A stretch of DNA of 21,671 bases from UBA1731 sp964567665 (lineage in GTDB: Bacteria > Verrucomicrobiota > Kiritimatiellia > RFP12 > UBA1067). Positions within the stretch are counted from its first letter, which is position 1. Every line of letters starts with the position of its first letter. Positions 16,201 through 21,671 of this stretch are shown in pieces. The notes beneath the pieces are model-generated. The model was not told the origin of the DNA, made no database searches, and saw only the letters and a list, made by a program, of their open reading frames with translations. The position numbers were made by a program, and so were the translations under genes. The DNA is taken from NCBI GenBank assembly GCA_964567665.1, contig CAZMNN010000041.1:1-21671 (forward strand), written 5' to 3'.

Positions 16201-16252
16201 GGCCGTTTGCGTGGCGCGTCCCGCCGGAAATTTCACCATCACCGTCAGATGA
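13211..16252 (+). CDS. large secreted beta-strand-rich surface protein (autotransporter-passenger-like)
   Basis: A 1013-residue protein of unknown function. Residues 1-24 (MKKKITLSLIAAMGGMFSSV...FG) form a Sec signal peptide. Right after it comes EVYYWAGGDWGLYSEPSNW, a Trp/Gly/Asn-Trp module common in giant secreted proteins of the PVC group. A second copy appears near residue 435 as CTFTGGVDGTVTDWSDPAGW, followed by GGVVPTSGEVAV. Between and after these are many short Gly/Val/Ser/Thr-rich strands such as NGTLTVGTILTHNGRAEVCSGGTLAV and GAVHFVLRNGGAILKSN, consistent with a right-handed beta-helix. I see no C-terminal autotransporter barrel and no obvious sorting tail; the end is simply GNFTITVR. 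A run of ten A directly follows the ATG. The RBS is weak (GGGG at 13203). It lies 27 bases after the flavodiiron gene. Confidence 0.8.
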   Translation: MKKKITLSLIAAMGGMFSSVSFGEVYYWAGGDWGLYSEPSNWRLGNADGAVAASCPDESDSLYSRQDFRFDLGGGDASVGSWNTTDDWSGDALSVSNGTLTVGTILTHNGRAEVCSGGTLAVKTKYVFALNDAGAHEVYVRNGGELQILGDAVVYKMAMSVASGGRLLFNPSRFGPSPGTRQNSTLTVQGEMVAPGGFQFVHDDFGDAASHLTFSILEGGTLKTGGGISRGVGRNGALKFEWKGGTIIADGNVDFVNTECSISENAVLTLNAAEGCRVDLSSFAVNAGVALEKTGAGSVRFGTNNFATASVTIAEGSLSVGEAYPSVGAIVLKDGTSVILDCAASDIVFPSDVGVEDGAEVSLKIAAGGVSVNTLPAAFTDVSFDLSSAAIGVPFITCVDAVSRETLREKLASELPATQEVYEEGDALVILEKKDCTFTGGVDGTVTDWSDPAGWSGGVVPTSGEVAVSGEDVTLDVSSTPPVDRIEVSRGARVRVSGDGVELPETVLMGTARLEISSGSIYLTNDLSCVAAIVGRQVSLPTIVVDAGATLNVAAGMKFRNVAVELSGMMAKTGTDGEGVTIGYADADEMTYISFVGDGGTFDVHSDQMQSNGLIDFVRPAVGGRVKVLGDIVLKNTMLKVNGWRDFGFRRFGENNPEDERFTVVLDGTSIDSPWSFVGAGAVHFVLRNGGAILKSNACANHGFDNTLKASAKIEVMGEGSFFDYAGGYGNFLVKTAGGDAMTVRDGGAYVVGYSDGDGNSAFVSSNGILGVAKQYASRPRSELLKGFGSVRIEPESALFVCPLNLGVGNTDWERHSVFSDIPFAGGGDLVVSNSMPTKVFTVTVVNGANVCSGLAKAVAPDGDDTAETTLYFADGANWAGKVIANGHMALTNIVAAAQPANVSFNCVRLVGRMPLRVWRGADGDAVSDTIFMNEGFVQVAGDAGVVEIVPQTGFALMETDVITLGTYPRSAFAGVRVRCGKRRLSVRELAAESDGMAVCVARPAGNFTITVR

Positions 16253-16294
16253 GATGACGGACAGCGGAGAGACCAGAGTTTTGCTGTCATCTGA
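16245..16294 (+). terminator. possible hairpin overlapping the surface-protein stop
   Basis: TCAGATGA (16245-16252, including the stop TGA) pairs perfectly with TCATCTGA (16287-16294), and AGATGAC/GTCATCT gives an alternative register. The loop is long and only three T follow, so this may be an attenuator-like or chance structure and not a true intrinsic terminator. Confidence 0.25.
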
Positions 16295-16347
16295 TTTGCA
16301 GGGTCAATCTCATTCACAAAAGGCGTAGTTCCGAAGGTCAATTTACC

Positions 16348-18243
16348 ATGAAAGACATTAAATCAATTTTGACGGCATTCGCCGTCGTCGCGGAGACATG
16401 TTGTGTGTTTGCGAAATGTCCTGTTGAAGATGGTCGCATACTTGTAGGTGTTACGGGATATGACATAAGCCCTGAATGCCGTGAACTCATGACAAATGAC
16501 GAATGCAATCTGTGGGTACAGTGGAGCAAGAGCGAGAATCTTCTACCGGACAAGTTGGGGCAGGACTGGTTCGACTGGGCGGTGTCCAACAGAATACATG
16601 TGATGACAATCTACGGCAACCAGAGCGGTGAGATGACGAAGAGGCTGCGGGAGACATGGGGTCCTCTCTACCTTGGCAACAACATCGGGGAGTATGCCGG
16701 ATTCTTATATCAAGGAGAGCCGAGCTACCGTAAGGAGTGGCCAACAGACATCACGAACCTCAAAGATGCGCACGATTGGCTTGTTGGCAAGATGCTTGCC
16801 GCTCCAAGGGCATCTCAGATGGAACGTCCATCCGACGAGCGGGAACCGAATCTCTTCTCCACGTCCGGATCGCCGCTTGCCTGCTATGAACTTGACGGCG
16901 GCATAGATTACATATGCAATGAGATGTATGCGGTAGGCTGCGGAAACCTTGCATATTCTACGGCTGAGGCACGTGGCGCAACGCGCCGACGTGGCGGCGA
17001 TTGGTGGAGTGCCTGGCTTGCGCATGAGTGGCAGACATGCTGGCTGCGTCTGCCTTACGGCGTGAAGCAGAAGTATGATTCGCTTCTTGTCGGACTGAAG
17101 GAGCTGTGGGTTATGGGGACGGGCATGATGGTGCTTGAATCAGGTTCGCAGAGTACACAGGCGCATGACTACACGCCGCCTGACGGTACGATGAAGAAAC
17201 TCAAGACGAAGAAGCAGGACTATGACGGCGAAGTCCCGAAGGCATACCGCCGCACGATGAAGGAGTTCTATCAGTGGGTGAAGGCCCATCCTCGCGCAGC
17301 AGGCTCTCCAAAGACGGAGGCAGCGCTTCTGCTTGGAAACTACGACGGATATGTGGGGATGACGCATGACATTTTTTCGATATACGGGCAGCACCATATC
17401 GCAAAGACCAACAGCAACTGGAAGGTCGGCGCACCTGAATATTCATGGAATGCCGCACAGGATGTGTTCTTCCCTCGTCCGGCGGATTGTCTGCGTCCGT
17501 TTGCGAACGGATGGATAGGCGGTACGCCGTACGGGCAGATAGATGTGATGAACGTTGACGATTTGACGAAACCGTGTCACCTTTCGCGGTACAGGGCGGT
17601 TGCGTTCGGCGGCTGGAACACCATGACTCCGAAGATCGCTCAGACGCTACGCCGTTATGTTGCTGACGGTGGACAGGTGGTCATTGCGATGCCTCAGCTT
17701 TCAGGCCGGATAGACCGTGAATATTCAGCCTATTCGGCGGCGGATCTGATCCAGACCGTGCCGGACATGACGGTGGTGTCATGCGGCATTGCCGATGGCG
17801 GGTTGGCGGTTGCTGCGAACGCTCCGGACTTTCTCAAGGAGATGCGCAAAGATGGTGTTGTCTATAGATTGCGCGTGGCAGATGTAAAGCTTGGTTCAAA
17901 AGCCAAGGCGGTGGTGTCGATAGGCAAGAAGCCGTATCTTGTGAAGGTTCGGCATGGGAAGGGGTCTTTCTGGGTTTGTCTCGCATGGGACTACCCGGGT
18001 GCGCGTGACGGTGGGCAGGCGGCCGAGTTCCGCATCGGTTTATGGAAGACGCTCCTTGCGGGAGTGCTTGGCGGTGTGCAGAGCGAACGCATTGGTGGTC
18101 AGGACAAGAATTATGTCAACTGGAGCGCTTATGGCGACCGGTTCTATTTCCTGAACACGGATTGCGTTTCGCATCGCACCGTGAAGTTTCGTGGCACGAC
18201 ATTCACCCTTGAGCCGGGAGAAGTGAGGGAGGTCATGAAATGA
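16348..18243 (+). CDS. secreted glycosidase-like protein of unknown specificity
   Basis: A 631-residue protein with an N-terminal signal peptide (hydrophobic ILTAFAVVAETCCVFA, likely cleaved near residue 23). I do not recognise an exact family. Residues about 30-340 look like a TIM-barrel hydrolase domain, with GEPSYRKEW near 123, an acidic CNEMYAVG segment near 190 and MVLESGSQ near 265 at positions that could be strand ends. Residues about 345-560 contain RAVAFGGWNTMTPKIAQTLRRYVADGGQVVIAMPQ. This resembles the amidotransferase-like beta-galactosidase trimerisation fold that often follows such barrels. The last 60 residues (FYFLNTDCVSHRTVKF, TLEPGEVREVMK) look like a small beta-sandwich. The catalytic residues are guesses. 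GAAGG 11-15 bases upstream is the probable RBS. The gene overlaps the next one by ATGA. Confidence 0.65.
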   Translation: MKDIKSILTAFAVVAETCCVFAKCPVEDGRILVGVTGYDISPECRELMTNDECNLWVQWSKSENLLPDKLGQDWFDWAVSNRIHVMTIYGNQSGEMTKRLRETWGPLYLGNNIGEYAGFLYQGEPSYRKEWPTDITNLKDAHDWLVGKMLAAPRASQMERPSDEREPNLFSTSGSPLACYELDGGIDYICNEMYAVGCGNLAYSTAEARGATRRRGGDWWSAWLAHEWQTCWLRLPYGVKQKYDSLLVGLKELWVMGTGMMVLESGSQSTQAHDYTPPDGTMKKLKTKKQDYDGEVPKAYRRTMKEFYQWVKAHPRAAGSPKTEAALLLGNYDGYVGMTHDIFSIYGQHHIAKTNSNWKVGAPEYSWNAAQDVFFPRPADCLRPFANGWIGGTPYGQIDVMNVDDLTKPCHLSRYRAVAFGGWNTMTPKIAQTLRRYVADGGQVVIAMPQLSGRIDREYSAYSAADLIQTVPDMTVVSCGIADGGLAVAANAPDFLKEMRKDGVVYRLRVADVKLGSKAKAVVSIGKKPYLVKVRHGKGSFWVCLAWDYPGARDGGQAAEFRIGLWKTLLAGVLGGVQSERIGGQDKNYVNWSAYGDRFYFLNTDCVSHRTVKFRGTTFTLEPGEVREVMK

Positions 18244-19748
18244 AGCGGCAGCTCTCGGTTGTTGTTGCTTCTTGTTGCCTCGGCCTTGCGTTTTCAGCAA
18301 GCGGGGTTGCGAAATCCTGTGCAACGCAGGACATCCAGTTGACGGACGGAGCGGAGACGTTCGAGAATCCTGCCTGTGGCGTTGCCGTGGGTGGATGGGT
18401 TGTGTTCAAGCCGGAGGGGTTGCCTAAATGGCGTGGGAAGGGAGGGTTTCGATCTTCGCTGTGGGAGCTTAGCCGTTTCTCCGGAGGGCGCGAACAGAAT
18501 GGTAAGCGTCCGCCGGATGAACGTGTTGGCAGCGCGGACATCCCGATCACGGCGGCAATGGCAAGCGATGTCAGAAGGTTCCTTGCAGAGACTCGGCAAA
18601 GCGGCGGAACGCTGATTGTCCGCCTTGGCTACACATGGAGCGAGCATCAGGGATGCGAGCCGGCGGATTTCGGCGTTCTCATTGGACACGTCGAGACGCT
18701 TTCGCGCATCATTGCGGACTTTGACGATGTTGTGGTTGCGGTTGAGGCTGGCGTGGCCGGTCCTTGGGGTGAGATGCACTCTTCGGACTACTGTGGTGCG
18801 GAATACATGAACCGCATACTTAAGGCATATCTTGACAATCTTGGTTCGCGCATTCCTGTGCTGGTGAGGTCTCCGAGCTACTTCAACAAGTTTGCAGGCA
18901 CAAAGACACTTGAGCTGTTCGGCATGATTCCGTTCAAGGAACCGCATTTGAAGCGACTTGGAATGTACAACGACGGATATCTTGGGACGTGGCAGGACTA
19001 TGGAACGTGGTCGGGCGACTTCACCCGCGAACGAGGATGCCGACTTCTCGCCGCAAATCCGGAAACGCCGTATGGCGGTGAAATGGCCTATGTCGGCAAA
19101 GAGTGGCTTGCAAAGAACATGAAGGTCTTCGATGTCGCGCAGTGGAACATAGTGAAGGAGTGGTATGAAACGCACCTCACATATCTGCGCAATCTCAGGG
19201 AACACGGTCATACGCTTTCATCTTTTCTTGCCGAAGGTCTCGTGTTCAGCACGAATGCGTACGCCTGGGCTTGGATGCCAAACCTATGCGAATACAATGG
19301 CGTGAACATGAACAAGTTTGTCCGCGACCATATGGGATACCGCTTTGTCGTTCGCGGTTTGAAGAAGCCGCGCTCTCTGCGGCGTATGCGCAGTGGTCCG
19401 GCGAACGATGTGGCAATTGATCTTGAAAACACCGGATTCGGCAAGCCGATGCTCCCCTTGAAGGCGGAGGCCTTGCTGGTGAGGGAGGGCAATGCGGTTG
19501 CATTGCAGGAGCTGGACGGCGAGGTCTTTGCGCTTCTTGGAGGGACGAGGAAAAGGATTGTGATGCCGCTTGCCGGACTTGTTCGCAAGATGGTGAAAGC
19601 AGGCGACTATGAACTTCATGTTCGCCTTTCCATGCCGTGCAGGGATGAGACCGGCGGTTTGCCACGTCGATCGATACGTTTCGCGAATGTCGACGCATGG
19701 AATGATGCGCTTGGTTCTGTCCGGCTTGGCTCGATATCCGTAAGATGA
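18240..19748 (+). CDS. secreted DUF4874/DUF4832-like protein
   Basis: A 502-residue protein with a signal peptide in about the first 24 residues (LSVVVASCCLGLAFSASGVA). The N-terminal half has ENPACGVAVGGWV, a repeated hydrophobic/Arg pattern ending in LIVRLGYTW, and AVEAGVAGPWGEMHSSDY near residue 177. That last block corresponds to the GxWGEWH-type motif that I associate with DUF4874. The second half (from about 195, including RSPSYFNKF, IPFKEPHLKRLGMYNDGYLG and LENTGFGKPM) fits DUF4832. These domains occur together in secreted proteins of Bacteroidetes and PVC bacteria, with likely carbohydrate-related but unproven roles. Its ATG lies within the stop of the preceding glycosidase-like gene, so the two are almost certainly co-translated. 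Confidence 0.72.
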   Translation: MKRQLSVVVASCCLGLAFSASGVAKSCATQDIQLTDGAETFENPACGVAVGGWVVFKPEGLPKWRGKGGFRSSLWELSRFSGGREQNGKRPPDERVGSADIPITAAMASDVRRFLAETRQSGGTLIVRLGYTWSEHQGCEPADFGVLIGHVETLSRIIADFDDVVVAVEAGVAGPWGEMHSSDYCGAEYMNRILKAYLDNLGSRIPVLVRSPSYFNKFAGTKTLELFGMIPFKEPHLKRLGMYNDGYLGTWQDYGTWSGDFTRERGCRLLAANPETPYGGEMAYVGKEWLAKNMKVFDVAQWNIVKEWYETHLTYLRNLREHGHTLSSFLAEGLVFSTNAYAWAWMPNLCEYNGVNMNKFVRDHMGYRFVVRGLKKPRSLRRMRSGPANDVAIDLENTGFGKPMLPLKAEALLVREGNAVALQELDGEVFALLGGTRKRIVMPLAGLVRKMVKAGDYELHVRLSMPCRDETGGLPRRSIRFANVDAWNDALGSVRLGSISVR

Positions 19749-19754
19749 TTTTTT

Positions 19755-19771
19755 CATGATGCCGATTCATG
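19755..19771. promoter_or_regulatory. small inverted repeat just upstream of the -10 at the guanylyltransferase gene
   Basis: CATGA (19755-19759) and TCATG (19767-19771) are separated by seven bases and end directly against the TGGTATAAT element. The position fits an operator, but five-base arms are short and no matching site is seen elsewhere in the window. Confidence 0.2.
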
Positions 19772-19780
19772 TGGTATAAT
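19772..19780 (+). promoter_or_regulatory. extended -10 promoter placed directly at the guanylyltransferase start
   Basis: TGGTATAAT with TATAAT at 19775-19780, six bases before the ATG at 19787. As with proA, the start codon lies where transcription should begin, and no RBS can fit between them. Confidence 0.7.
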
Positions 19781-19786
19781 TGCGAC

Positions 19787-20794
19787 ATGAAGACAGGTGA
19801 ATTGTATGCAGCGATATTGTCGGGGGGGAGCGGCGAACGGTTTTGGCCGCTTTCCACGCCGGATCATCCGAAGCAGTTCCTTTCTGTGTTCGGGGGCAAG
19901 TCTCTTCTGCGGCAGAGCGTTGAGCGTCTGAAGGGGCTTGTGCCACCTGAGCGTATTTTAATCGTCACCGCGAAGAGCCTTGCAAGGGCAACATACAGGG
20001 AGCTTCCGGAGATTCCCCGCCGCAATGTTCTGCTTGAACCGTGCCGCCGCGACACGGCGGCGGCGGTGGCCACGGCGTGCACCGCAGTGGAGAGGCTTGG
20101 CGGTCAGGACGCTGTGGCGGCCATCTTGACCGCAGATCATCTCATGGGGGACGAAAAGGCGTTTCGCAGGATTCTTGCTGTGGCTGCGGATGCCGCCGCA
20201 AAGTCGGATGGCATAGTGACGATGGGCGTGAAGCCGACATACCCGGCCACAGGTTTCGGATACATCAAGGTGGGTGATCGGTACGGCAAGGTGTTTCGTG
20301 CGGAGCGTTTTGTCGAGAAGCCAGACGTTGCGACGGCGAAGAAGTATCTCAAGAGCGGAAAGTATGTGTGGAACGCCGGAATGTTCGTGTGGCGGGTCTC
20401 CACCATGAAGGCAGCTCTTGAACGGTATGCGCCGCAGCTCGTGGACATTACGCCGAAGGACTACGAAAATCTGCCAAAGATATCGTTCGACTATGCCGTG
20501 ATGGAAAAGGCGAAGAACGTGCTTGTCACGTCCGGCGATTTCGGTTGGGACGATGTCGGCACCTGGACTTCGGCCGGTCGCCACCTGAAAACCGACGGAC
20601 GCGGCAATGCCGTACGCGGCAATGTGACGCTCCTTGACTGCGGAAATTCGGTCGCAGTTGCCGAAGGTGCGTCCGTCGCCGCGCTTGGGGTGAAGGACAT
20701 AGTGGTTGTAACGACGAATGACGCGGTGCTTGTTGCAGCCAAAGACCGGGTTCAGGATCTGAAAAAACTGCTCGCGGCGATCGCCAAACAGTGA
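19787..20794 (+). CDS. manC: mannose-1-phosphate guanylyltransferase
   Basis: This cytoplasmic nucleotidyltransferase makes GDP-mannose from mannose-1-phosphate and GTP for polysaccharide and glycoprotein building blocks. The 335-residue protein has the pyrophosphorylase loop LSGGSGERFWPLS (12-23), PKQFL, LEPCRRDTAAAVA, and FVEKP (175-179). ILTADHLMGDEKAF corresponds to the usual Asp-His metal site, and YVWNAGMFVW is also characteristic. It is a single-domain form without the C-terminal phosphomannose isomerase cupin of long ManC proteins. The frame opens at 19769, but residues before M7 (MWYNCD) would be read through the -10 box, so 19787 is chosen. A TTG at 19803 behind AGGTGA is a weaker alternative. 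It has its own promoter and lies 38 bases after the DUF4832-like gene. Confidence 0.93.
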   Translation: MKTGELYAAILSGGSGERFWPLSTPDHPKQFLSVFGGKSLLRQSVERLKGLVPPERILIVTAKSLARATYRELPEIPRRNVLLEPCRRDTAAAVATACTAVERLGGQDAVAAILTADHLMGDEKAFRRILAVAADAAAKSDGIVTMGVKPTYPATGFGYIKVGDRYGKVFRAERFVEKPDVATAKKYLKSGKYVWNAGMFVWRVSTMKAALERYAPQLVDITPKDYENLPKISFDYAVMEKAKNVLVTSGDFGWDDVGTWTSAGRHLKTDGRGNAVRGNVTLLDCGNSVAVAEGASVAALGVKDIVVVTTNDAVLVAAKDRVQDLKKLLAAIAKQ

Positions 20795-20875
20795 GTTTTG
20801 CGGTGTGCGCCTCAATTTGGACAAGACGGTTGCACGGTTCTGTCAGACCGGCAAAAAAAAATAGCAAAATACCCC

Positions 20876-20904
20876 TTGCGTTTGTCGGCGTGATATGGTA
20901 TCTT
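20876..20904 (+). promoter_or_regulatory. promoter of the tRNA cluster
   Basis: TTGCGT (20876-20881) and TATCTT (20899-20904) are separated by 17 bases, the ideal sigma-70-type spacing, with TGG directly before the -10. This is the only promoter in the window where I can see both hexamers. The first tRNA starts 30 bases after the -10. Confidence 0.6.
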
Positions 20905-20933
20905 ACACACCTGTTTTCACGACACCACAGAGT

Positions 20934-21009
20934 GCGAGCTTAACTCAGTTGGTAGAGTGCCACCTTGCCAAGGTGGTTGTCGAGGGTTCGAGTCCCTTAG
21001 CTCGCTCCA
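20934..21009 (+). tRNA. tRNA-Gly (GCC)
   Basis: A 76-base cloverleaf. The acceptor stem is GCGAGCT/AGCTCGC with discriminator T and encoded CCA at 21007-21009. The anticodon arm is CCACC-TTGCCAA-GGTGG (anticodon GCC), the D arm contains AGTTGGTAGAG, and the T arm has GGTTCGAGTCC. Confidence 0.97.
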
Positions 21010-21040
21010 TTTTTGATGGGTGTTGTGGAATCGGTGAAAT

Positions 21041-21116
21041 GGGAGCATAGCTCAGTTGGTAGAGCAAGTGACTCTTAATCACTGGGTCCAGGGTTCGAGT
21101 CCCTGTGCTCCTACCA
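21041..21116 (+). tRNA. tRNA-Lys (CTT)
   Basis: 76 bases. The acceptor GGGAGCA pairs with TGCTCCT with a G-U first pair; the discriminator is A and CCA is encoded. The anticodon arm is AGTGA-CTCTTAA-TCACT, giving CTT, which reads AAG. It lies 31 bases after tRNA-Gly. Confidence 0.97.
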
Positions 21117-21132
21117 TTTCCCCGAACCCGAT

Positions 21133-21208
<76 letters not shown>

Positions 21209-21212
21209 GTTC

Positions 21213-21244
21213 CCATCTGTCTCGGAAAGAGTTCCGATGGTTTT
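21213..21244 (+). terminator. possible terminator of the tRNA cluster
   Basis: CCAT-C and CGGAA on the left, split by a five-base bulge, pair with TTCCG-ATGG on the right (21232-21240), followed by TTTT. The position five bases after tRNA-Phe is right for a terminator, but the bulge and short T run weaken it. Confidence 0.35.
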
Positions 21245-21436
21245 AGTGGTTTGGATGAGAGTGGGTCAGCAGAAATTTCCTAAGATGTCTGGGGCAAACG
21301 TGAATCGCAGACATATGTAGTCTCTCCGTTGAGTGATTCACTGTGAATCGGGTTTATGATGTTTTCTATATTCTGAATCTGCCGTCTCGTGAGGCTGTTG
21401 AAGTCGGTGAAGTGCCGCTGTGCGCCGCACATCAAC
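21245..21436. other. intergenic stretch with no recognised feature
   Basis: No tRNA, no convincing ORF and no strong hairpin. Minus-strand open frames run across it and through the palindromic repeats, but they show no RBS or family similarity and owe their length to repeat sequence. Confidence 0.5.
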
Positions 21437-21464
21437 GGCGGGGCGAGATGCCCCGCCCTACCGG
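21437..21464 (+). repeat. palindromic GC-rich intergenic repeat, copy A
   Basis: GGCGGGGC (21437-21444) and GCCCCGCC (21450-21457) form a perfect 8-bp stem around GAGAT, followed by the conserved tail CTACCGG. It matches copy C at 27 of 28 positions. Confidence 0.88.
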
Positions 21465-21491
21465 ATGGCTTATCCGACGGTGATCTGGGTA

Positions 21492-21517
21492 GCGGGGCGA
21501 GACGCCCTGCCCTACCT
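21492..21517 (+). repeat. palindromic GC-rich intergenic repeat, copy B (diverged)
   Basis: GCGGGGC, loop GAGAC, GCCCTGC, then CCTACCT. One substitution weakens the stem to a G-T pair, and the tail is slightly different from copies A and C. Confidence 0.8.
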
Positions 21518-21520
21518 GAG

Positions 21521-21536
21521 GCCATCCGGTAGGGCG
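21521..21536 (-). repeat. inverted partial copy of the palindromic repeat
   Basis: These 16 bases are the exact reverse complement of 21454-21469, covering the right part of copy A and its flank. The two can form a 16-bp stem enclosing copy B. Confidence 0.8.
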
Positions 21537-21586
21537 TGACGTTTCCGTCGAGCCGGTTTGTATAATGCAGTGCGTGGAGGCTCGTT

Positions 21587-21614
21587 GGCGGGGCGAGACG
21601 CCCCGCCCTACCGG
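21587..21614 (+). repeat. palindromic GC-rich intergenic repeat, copy C
   Basis: GGCGGGGC-GAGAC-GCCCCGCC with the tail CTACCGG, the consensus form of the family. It is followed at once by another short palindrome, GGGGACCCC. Confidence 0.88.
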
Positions 21615-21664
21615 GGACCCCGTTTGCCAAATGCTGGACACTGTGAGAAACTGGAGGCATGAAC

Positions 21665-21671
21665 ATGTCAC
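21665..21671 (+). CDS. possible start of a gene running out of the window
   Basis: An ATG at 21665 has GGAGG at 21653-21657, seven bases upstream, which is an ideal spacing. Only two codons and one base are inside the window, so nothing can be said about the product. A TATAAT at 21561-21566 is a possible but distant promoter. Confidence 0.3.

Noticed and set aside
20836..20864. Hairpin-like GGTTCTG-CAGACC followed by nine A, considered as a terminator after the guanylyltransferase gene
   Set aside because: The run is A on the plus strand, and on the minus strand the T run precedes the stem, so it does not fit an intrinsic terminator in either direction.
21437..21614. Possible CRISPR array
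   Set aside because: The repeats are palindromic and unevenly spaced, one is inverted, and there are no regular spacers or cas genes.
21280..21666. 128-codon minus-strand frame at the end of the window
   Set aside because: Its recurring GRAGRLAP-type peptide is just the palindromic DNA repeat translated. No RBS or family similarity.

Overview
The window looks like a chromosomal segment of a moderately GC-rich, Gram-negative-type bacterium, most likely from the Planctomycetes-Verrucomicrobia-Chlamydiae group. My best guess is a gut- or rumen-type member of Kiritimatiellota. This is an inference from three things: the large secreted protein with W-G-x-D/N-W type beta-strand modules, the secreted DUF4874/DUF4832-like protein, and the GC-rich palindromic intergenic repeats. 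It does not rest on a ribosomal RNA gene, because none is present. Nearly all genes lie on the + strand.

Layout. Positions 1-51 hold the 3' part of an initiator-like tRNA-Met. After a 388-base gap with a diverged repeat comes a housekeeping run: proS, an fmdB-type zinc ribbon gene, aroQ and htpX (440-3789). Next is proA, a truncated YrbL-like gene and ruvB (3838-6285), joined by ATGA overlaps. A Tat-exported metallophosphoesterase stands alone (6563-7603). pyrF is followed by a MacB-type ABC exporter pair (7731-10354), then murJ (10409-11941) and a flavodiiron protein (12020-13183). From 13.2 to 19.75 kb there is an accessory block of three secreted proteins: a 1013-residue beta-rich surface protein, a 631-residue glycosidase-like protein, and a 502-residue DUF4874/DUF4832-like protein whose start overlaps the previous stop. 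A mannose-1-phosphate guanylyltransferase gene follows (19787-20794). Then come three tRNA genes (Gly-GCC, Lys-CTT, Phe-GAA) behind a recognisable promoter, and a non-coding tail with palindromic GGCGGGGC-type repeats.

Regulation. Six transcription units start with nearly the same extended -10 element (TGGTATAAT, or TGCTATAAT once) and no clear -35 box. For proA and the mannose-1-phosphate guanylyltransferase gene this element ends only 6-7 bases before the ATG, which implies leaderless or nearly leaderless mRNAs. Two of the promoters (proS and the Tat phosphoesterase gene) also share a 72-base diverged repeat that ends at the same distance upstream of the -10.

The parts most likely to hold new biology are the secreted three-gene block, the small minus-strand ORF associated with the dispersed repeat, and the leaderless promoter architecture. 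I see no CRISPR array, prophage, complete insertion sequence or obvious defence system.
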